Source: Lachnospiraceae bacterium
Lineage (GTDB): Bacteria; Bacillota; Clostridia; Lachnospirales; Lachnospiraceae
Assembly: GCA_017618075.1 (NCBI GenBank)
Contig: JAFZUY010000023.1
Span: forward strand, 1 to 64,000
Length of the DNA stretch: 64,000 nt
Direction: 5' to 3'
The position numbers and the translations under genes were made by a program. Below, in pieces: positions 59,959-64,000 of the stretch. Within the stretch, counting starts at the first letter, position 1; every line of letters begins with the position of its first letter. The notes beneath the pieces are model-generated. The model was not told where the DNA came from. It ran no database searches and saw nothing but the letters and a program-made list of their open reading frames with translations.

Positions 59959-60915
59959 TTAGCCAAGGTTAAGACCGGTTTCTTCGGGTAAGCCGAGGCG
60001 GATATTCATGCACTGGATGGCTGCGCCCGAGGCACCTTTTCCGAGGTTGTCGAAGATGGATGTTATAAGGATTCTGTCTTCGTTACCCGTGATGTAAATC
60101 TTTGCATCGTCGCGGCCTGCGTAGTCGTTTGCGTGAAAGAAATTGCCGAGTTCTTCTTCTGAGCCGAAGGGCATTACTTTTATGAACTGTTCTCCTGCGT
60201 AGAATTCTTCAAACATCTTCCGGACGTCTGCGGGAGTGGCTTTCTTCGTCATAAGGTTTGTGTATACGGGGAATGTTACGATCATTCCGCAGTAATAATC
60301 ATCGACTACAGGCACAAAAAGCGGTGTGTTTGCAAGGCCTGCGATCTTTTTCATTTCTTTTAAGTGCTTGTGATTCTGAGAAAGAGCATACATTCTCGGA
60401 GCGTATAACTCGTTCTTTTTGTCTTCGGCTTCGTACATTGCGATGCCCTTTTTGCCTGCTCCCGAGTAGCCTGATAATGCGTTTACGCATACAGGGTAAT
60501 CGTTTGCGATGTATCCCTTATTTACCATGGGGTAAACATCCATTATAAAGCCTGATGCATAGCAGCCGGGAACTGCGATTCGATTGCCCGTGCGAATGTT
60601 TTCCCTGAATGTGCTTCCGAGTTCCGGAAGACCGTATGCCCAGCCTTCGTCCGTTCTGTGTGCGGTTGATGTGTCGATGATAACCGTCTTGTCATTATCT
60701 TTGTCAACGAGGCCTACCGCTTCAATTGCTGCCGCATCGGGAAGGCAGAGGAATGTGATGTCCGATGCATTGATGAATTTCGCTCTTTCTTCGGGATCTT
60801 TTCTTTTGTCGGAATCGATATGAAGAATCTCCACATCATCCCTGTTTTCAAAACGCTCGTTTATTCGTAATCCCGTTGTTCCTTCGCTTCCGTCTATGTA
60901 TACTTTTGTTTTCAC
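59959..60915 (-). CDS. argC: N-acetyl-gamma-glutamyl-phosphate reductase
   Basis: A 318-residue ArgC of the shorter type-2 form. N-terminal VYIDGSEGTTGLRINERF binds NADP, the catalytic cysteine is in AVPGCYASGF, and HANDYAGRDDAKIYI and SGASGAA-like GKGASGAAIQCMN complete the fold. It reduces N-acetylglutamyl phosphate in arginine synthesis. It stands outside an arg operon here. The start is GTG at 60915, preceded by AAAGG. A palindrome separates it from the methyltransferase gene. Confidence 0.94.
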   Translation of the reverse strand: MKTKVYIDGSEGTTGLRINERFENRDDVEILHIDSDKRKDPEERAKFINASDITFLCLPDAAAIEAVGLVDKDNDKTVIIDTSTAHRTDEGWAYGLPELGSTFRENIRTGNRIAVPGCYASGFIMDVYPMVNKGYIANDYPVCVNALSGYSGAGKKGIAMYEAEDKKNELYAPRMYALSQNHKHLKEMKKIAGLANTPLFVPVVDDYYCGMIVTFPVYTNLMTKKATPADVRKMFEEFYAGEQFIKVMPFGSEEELGNFFHANDYAGRDDAKIYITGNEDRILITSIFDNLGKGASGAAIQCMNIRLGLPEETGLNLG

Positions 60916-60937
60916 TTTGTTGCCTTTCTATTTAATC

Positions 60938-60972
60938 GGAGCCAGGCACGCGAGCGAGCCAGGCACCTTTTT
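60938..60972. repeat. Palindromic intergenic repeat with T-run
   Basis: GGAGCCAGGCACG, CGA, GCGAGCCAGGCACC, then six T on the plus strand. It lies between the methyltransferase stop and argC. The T-run is on the strand opposite the genes, so it is unlikely to be a plain minus-strand terminator. Confidence 0.7.
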
Positions 60973-60976
60973 TATT

Positions 60977-62410
60977 TTAAAATTTTATTCTTAGCCCCTT
61001 CGGATAGTGGTTTTTAAGGCTTCCGTTTACTGCCTTGCACCACCCGAGCGATACGCCGCCAACGCACACAAGCGTCCAGCCGTTTTCACTTTCTTTCCTT
61101 AACTCTTCGCCGTGTCTGAATTTTAACGCTTCATCCTCGTTTAGTTCAACTGCACGTTTTGCTTTTCTCTTCGATAAAAACATTGCAAGCGAATGTGAGG
61201 GCTCAAATCTGTCTTTTTTAATGTCTCCGAGATGTAATCCCGGACGTACGACCTTCAGGCCTTTTAAGTTCTTTTCAAATCCTTCGGGTAAAAGATATAC
61301 CGAATCCTTAAAGCAGACCGTCCTGTCCCGGTCGAATTCAAAATCCCTTATATTATCCCTCATAAAAGAAATAATCAGCTCTCCGGCTTTCTTGTCCGCA
61401 CGGATTTCTCTGTTTGGATTTTTGTCTGCGCCTTTTTTCTTTTTGCCGGATTCGGTTTCTTTTATGCTTTCAAAACTATCGTCGTCCGCGCGTTTTAAGA
61501 TGCAGATAAAATGGCCTTCGCCGTTTATTTTATGAGGCCAGAGTCTGGCACATTTTTTAATCGCTTCTTTATTGTCGTCAGTGGAAACCCACTCTGAATT
61601 TCCGCAGTCAAAATATTTAAAATTCGGAACGTCTGCGACTTCAAATTCGGGGTATCTCTTTAGGAAACTGATTATCTGTTCCTCATCCTCTGCGGGAGCA
61701 AAGGTGCAGGTCGAATATACCAGATATCCGTTTGGAGCAACCGTTTTTACGGCTTCGTCCAAAATGTCTTTTTGCCTTTCGGCGCACATTTTTACGTTGT
61801 CGCTGCTCCATTCTTTTATGGCCGTTTCGTCTTTTCGAAACATTCCTTCGCCCGAGCAGGGTGCGTCCACAACGACTACATCGAAAAATTCTTCAAAAAC
61901 CAACGCGATTTTCTCGGGAGTTTCGTTTAAGACCACTGCATTTCCAATGCCGCATCGCTCGATGTTGGACGATAGAATATTTGCTCTGTCACGGTTGATT
62001 TCGTTTGAAACAAGTATTCCTTCGCCGCCCATATATGAGGCAAGCTGTGTGGATTTACCGCCGGGAGCTGCGCAAAGATCCAAAACCTTTTTGCCCTTTA
62101 AATCACATATTCCCGCTATGCTTGCAGCAACGGCCATGGCCGAGGGCTCCTGCATGTAAAATGCGCCTGCATCATGAAGTGCGCTTCGTCCGTATTTTTC
62201 GTCAGAGGCCGCTTCAAAGCCTGTGTCGCACCACAAAACCGGCGATAATTCATACGGGAATATTCTTTTAAAATCTTCAACCGGCACCTTTAGGGTGTTT
62301 ACCCTGATGCCGGTTTTCTTTTTTTCGTCATATGATGCCCTGAAATCTTCATACTCGTCGCCGAGCATTTCTTTCATTCGGCTTTCAAATTCTTCGGGCA
62401 GTTTTATCAT
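60977..62410 (-). CDS. RsmF/RsmB-type RNA (cytosine-5) methyltransferase
   Basis: A 477-residue NOL1/NOP2/Sun-family methyltransferase. SAM-binding LDLCAAPGGKSTQLA, VVVDAPCSGEGMFRKD with the catalytic Cys, and LVYSTCTFAPAEDEEQI with the second Cys are clear. The C-terminal extension with LKGLKVVRPGLHLGDIKKDRFEPSH and NGWTLVCVGGVSLGWCK is the PUA-like region of RsmF-type enzymes, which methylate 16S rRNA, or tRNA in some members. The ATG at 62410 follows the NlpC/P60 gene by 20 bases. Probably cotranscribed with that gene. Confidence 0.93.
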   Translation of the reverse strand: MIKLPEEFESRMKEMLGDEYEDFRASYDEKKKTGIRVNTLKVPVEDFKRIFPYELSPVLWCDTGFEAASDEKYGRSALHDAGAFYMQEPSAMAVAASIAGICDLKGKKVLDLCAAPGGKSTQLASYMGGEGILVSNEINRDRANILSSNIERCGIGNAVVLNETPEKIALVFEEFFDVVVVDAPCSGEGMFRKDETAIKEWSSDNVKMCAERQKDILDEAVKTVAPNGYLVYSTCTFAPAEDEEQIISFLKRYPEFEVADVPNFKYFDCGNSEWVSTDDNKEAIKKCARLWPHKINGEGHFICILKRADDDSFESIKETESGKKKKGADKNPNREIRADKKAGELIISFMRDNIRDFEFDRDRTVCFKDSVYLLPEGFEKNLKGLKVVRPGLHLGDIKKDRFEPSHSLAMFLSKRKAKRAVELNEDEALKFRHGEELRKESENGWTLVCVGGVSLGWCKAVNGSLKNHYPKGLRIKF

Positions 62411-62430
62411 TCTTCGTATCCGTTTTCTTA

Positions 62431-63525
62431 CTAATCGATAATATTCTTAACACCCATAATTGTGTTGTAAGTTGCATTACCGATGTATGTATTCTGTCGG
62501 CTGTTTGCGGCATGAACAATCTTTCCGTCGCCGATGTAGATTGCAGCATGTGTACAAACGCCGTTTTTACCGTAAATAATGATATCGCCGGGCTGAGCTT
62601 CCGCGTAGGTTACGAGCTTACCGTTGTTGTTGTACTGTCCGGAAGGCGTTCTGTCTATGCCGTATCCGAAGTGTGCGTAGATAAGTTTCGTGAAGCCCGA
62701 ACAGTCGGTACCTGTTTCAAGGGAGTTACCGCCCATTACGTACTTAAGTCCTACGAACTGGCAGGCGTAATTAACCAGATCTTTTCTAAGCTGTGTTGTA
62801 TCTTCGAGAGAATATGCATTGCCTGCTTCCATTGCAGCCCTTCTTGCAGCTTCCTGCTCTTTGGCGATTCTTTCTCTTTCCTTACGCTCTTCCTCTTCCT
62901 TTGCAAGTCTGATTGCTTCCTCTTCTTCGAGAGTAATACCTACGGAATAGCTCTTATCCACGAGGAGTTCTTCTCTGGTGTAAGGCTCATCCATAAGAAT
63001 CTGCTCTGCAAGATGCTCTCCGTAAAGGAAGTACTGGGACATTACATAGCCTTCGGCATTTCCGGATTTGATTCTGAACCAGTCTCCGTCTTTTTCGTTG
63101 ATAAATACTACTGCGCCGTCATATATTTTGGCAGTCGGTTCGGCATTCACATCGGGAGCTGTACGTACATTTACATATGAATCGCAGCACGCGATACCAA
63201 TCTGGCCGCCAAGAGTATTGCTTATATCCATTAAAAGCTGTGCTTCGGGGCTTATTACCTCTTTGTTGCAGCCGTCTTCAAGTTCCATCTGTCTGGAAAC
63301 GCCTGTAATCTGTGCCTCAGCAACCTCATAGGAATCCATACCGATTGAAGCATTGAACACTGCCTGCTGGCGGATTTTGGTATTTTCCCACTGGCCCATT
63401 TCGGTGTCAGTGGCTGCCATACTGCTGTATGAAGATATAAAGATGGCAAAAAAGAGCGCACTTAAAGCCGCCGTCTGAATCGCACTTATTTTGGTTATGC
63501 TGAATACCTTTCCCAATCTTAACAT
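62431..63525 (-). CDS. NlpC/P60 cell-wall peptidase with SH3 domain
   Basis: A 364-residue secreted hydrolase. A signal peptide or anchor (about 13-36) is followed by an SH3_3 domain (YVNVRTAPDVNAEPTAKIYD, GNAEGYVMSQYFLYGE), a Glu/Arg-rich coiled coil (about 200-235), and a C-terminal NlpC/P60 domain with the catalytic Cys in TGTDCSGFTKLIYAHFGYG, the His in CTHAAIYIG, and the third polar residue in KIVHAANS. NlpC/P60 enzymes cut gamma-D-glutamyl-diaminopimelate bonds in peptidoglycan during growth or separation. AAGGAG precedes the ATG. It lies downstream of the thioesterase gene. Confidence 0.93.
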   Translation of the reverse strand: MLRLGKVFSITKISAIQTAALSALFFAIFISSYSSMAATDTEMGQWENTKIRQQAVFNASIGMDSYEVAEAQITGVSRQMELEDGCNKEVISPEAQLLMDISNTLGGQIGIACCDSYVNVRTAPDVNAEPTAKIYDGAVVFINEKDGDWFRIKSGNAEGYVMSQYFLYGEHLAEQILMDEPYTREELLVDKSYSVGITLEEEEAIRLAKEEEERKERERIAKEQEAARRAAMEAGNAYSLEDTTQLRKDLVNYACQFVGLKYVMGGNSLETGTDCSGFTKLIYAHFGYGIDRTPSGQYNNNGKLVTYAEAQPGDIIIYGKNGVCTHAAIYIGDGKIVHAANSRQNTYIGNATYNTIMGVKNIID

Positions 63526-63567
63526 GTTCCGTCTCCTTAAAGTTAACGCCTGTGGATTGTTCTTTGT

Positions 63568-63963
63568 TTACTTGCGGGTATTGTAGCCCGTGGTTAAAAC
63601 CGTTGCCAAAAGGTTTCCGTTCTCGTCTGTCAAAGACATTTCGTAAACGCAGGTTGTCCTGCCCCACTTAATCTGCTTTGCTTCACAAATAATCTTTTCG
63701 CCCTTGGCAATTGTATTAAAAGTAATGGTTGAGCTTAAAGACACGATGCCTGGTTCGTCATGGTTGGTTGCTACCGCGAAGGTAAAATCCGCGAGCGTAA
63801 AATACACGCCGCCCATTACGTTTCCGACCGCATTCATATGTCTTTTATCAATTTTAAGACTGCATATAGCCGTCCTATCTCCCACCGAATCGATTACCAT
63901 TCCGTTTTCGGTGGCATATCTGTCATTTTCAAAGAACTGTCTGATTTCGTTAATGTCTGTCAT
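63568..63963 (-). CDS. PaaI-like hotdog thioesterase
   Basis: A 131-residue hotdog-fold protein. HMNAVGNVMGGVYFTLADFTFAVATN holds the family core (GNVMGG with an Ala-rich helix), and SSTITFNTIAKGEKI follows. PaaI/YbgC-like members hydrolyse acyl-CoA thioesters such as phenylacetyl-CoA, although many have no known substrate. The stop lies 42 bases before the NlpC/P60 gene. ATG at 63963 with AATGAGAAA upstream. It is the last complete gene in the window. Confidence 0.88.
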   Translation of the reverse strand: MTDINEIRQFFENDRYATENGMVIDSVGDRTAICSLKIDKRHMNAVGNVMGGVYFTLADFTFAVATNHDEPGIVSLSSTITFNTIAKGEKIICEAKQIKWGRTTCVYEMSLTDENGNLLATVLTTGYNTRK

Positions 63964-63991
63964 TTATTCATTTCTCATTTTCATTTATTTT

Positions 63992-64000
63992 AGGAGCCCT
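63992..64000. repeat. Start of another palindromic repeat, cut by window edge
   Basis: The last bases, TTTTAGGAGCC, match the opening of the GGAGCC palindromes at 52311 and 56665 and are at the same place relative to the adjacent gene (upstream border). Only the first few bases are visible. Confidence 0.35.

Noticed and set aside
60938-60972. Plain terminator for the methyltransferase gene
   Set aside because: On the minus strand the hairpin is preceded by A and not followed by T; the T-run is on the other strand.

Overview
The window looks like a chromosomal segment of an anaerobic Clostridia member, most likely Lachnospiraceae. Supporting signs are moderately low GC with AGGAGG-type ribosome binding sites, a gdpP-rplI-dnaB run next to rpsF-ssb-rpsR, a two-cluster ferredoxin, a DUF6472-like small protein, AddAB rather than RecBCD, and a eukaryote-like isoleucyl-tRNA synthetase. 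The genus cannot be fixed from the sequence. Nearly all genes lie on the minus strand.

Positions 1-20486 form a surface-polymer region in two minus-strand units. The upstream unit (20486 to 16303) is a lic-type phosphocholine module: a winged-helix/nucleotidyltransferase/choline-kinase fusion, a stand-alone LicC-like cytidylyltransferase and a BCCT choline/betaine transporter. The downstream unit (16124 to 363) is a tight or overlapping 11-gene polysaccharide operon: Wzz-like co-polymerase, GT4, GT2, GT4, Wzy-like polymerase, CDP-glycerol-type phosphotransferase, a three-domain PEP mutase fusion, an iron alcohol dehydrogenase of the phosphonoacetaldehyde reductase type, a Wzx flippase, LicD, and a secreted protein with nine choline-binding repeats. 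Together they suggest a cell-surface glycan carrying phosphocholine and a phosphonate, plus the protein that docks on it. A tRNA-Ser(CGA) with an inverted partial copy of its own 3' end marks the upstream boundary. A truncated acidic secreted protein lies at the left edge.

Positions 20788-34390 hold ackA, a TetR-MFS-CPBP operon with paired operators, a GT-C membrane glycosyltransferase, addB-addA and a GNAT acetyltransferase. Positions 34468-43111 hold a four-gene signalling run: a metallophosphoesterase, a REC-GGDEF-REC-HD-GYP protein, a hybrid histidine kinase with HPt, and a hybrid kinase fused to a DegV/FakB-like fatty-acid-binding domain.

Positions 43304-55877 are mostly housekeeping: a tiny lipoprotein, glycogen phosphorylase with a histone-H1/AlgP-like Lys-Ala-Thr tail of about 160 residues, ileS, a ferredoxin, dnaB, rplI, gdpP, rpsR, ssb, rpsF and a DUF951 protein, with palindromic repeats and a MITE-like element between some of them. 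Positions 55874-63963 hold a sirtuin, a DUF6472-like Cys-rich protein, a radical SAM/SPASM enzyme, a DUF805 membrane protein whose tail carries eight VYGPPxWF-type repeats, a PlsC-like acyltransferase, argC, an RsmF-like methyltransferase, an NlpC/P60 hydrolase and a PaaI-like thioesterase.

The best candidate for an undescribed system is the DUF805-YGPP / radical SAM / DUF6472 operon, whose VYGPP motif recurs directly after the lipobox cysteine of the small lipoprotein behind glgP. Other unusual items are the tailed glycogen phosphorylase, the kinase-DegV fusion and the phosphocholine-plus-phosphonate locus.
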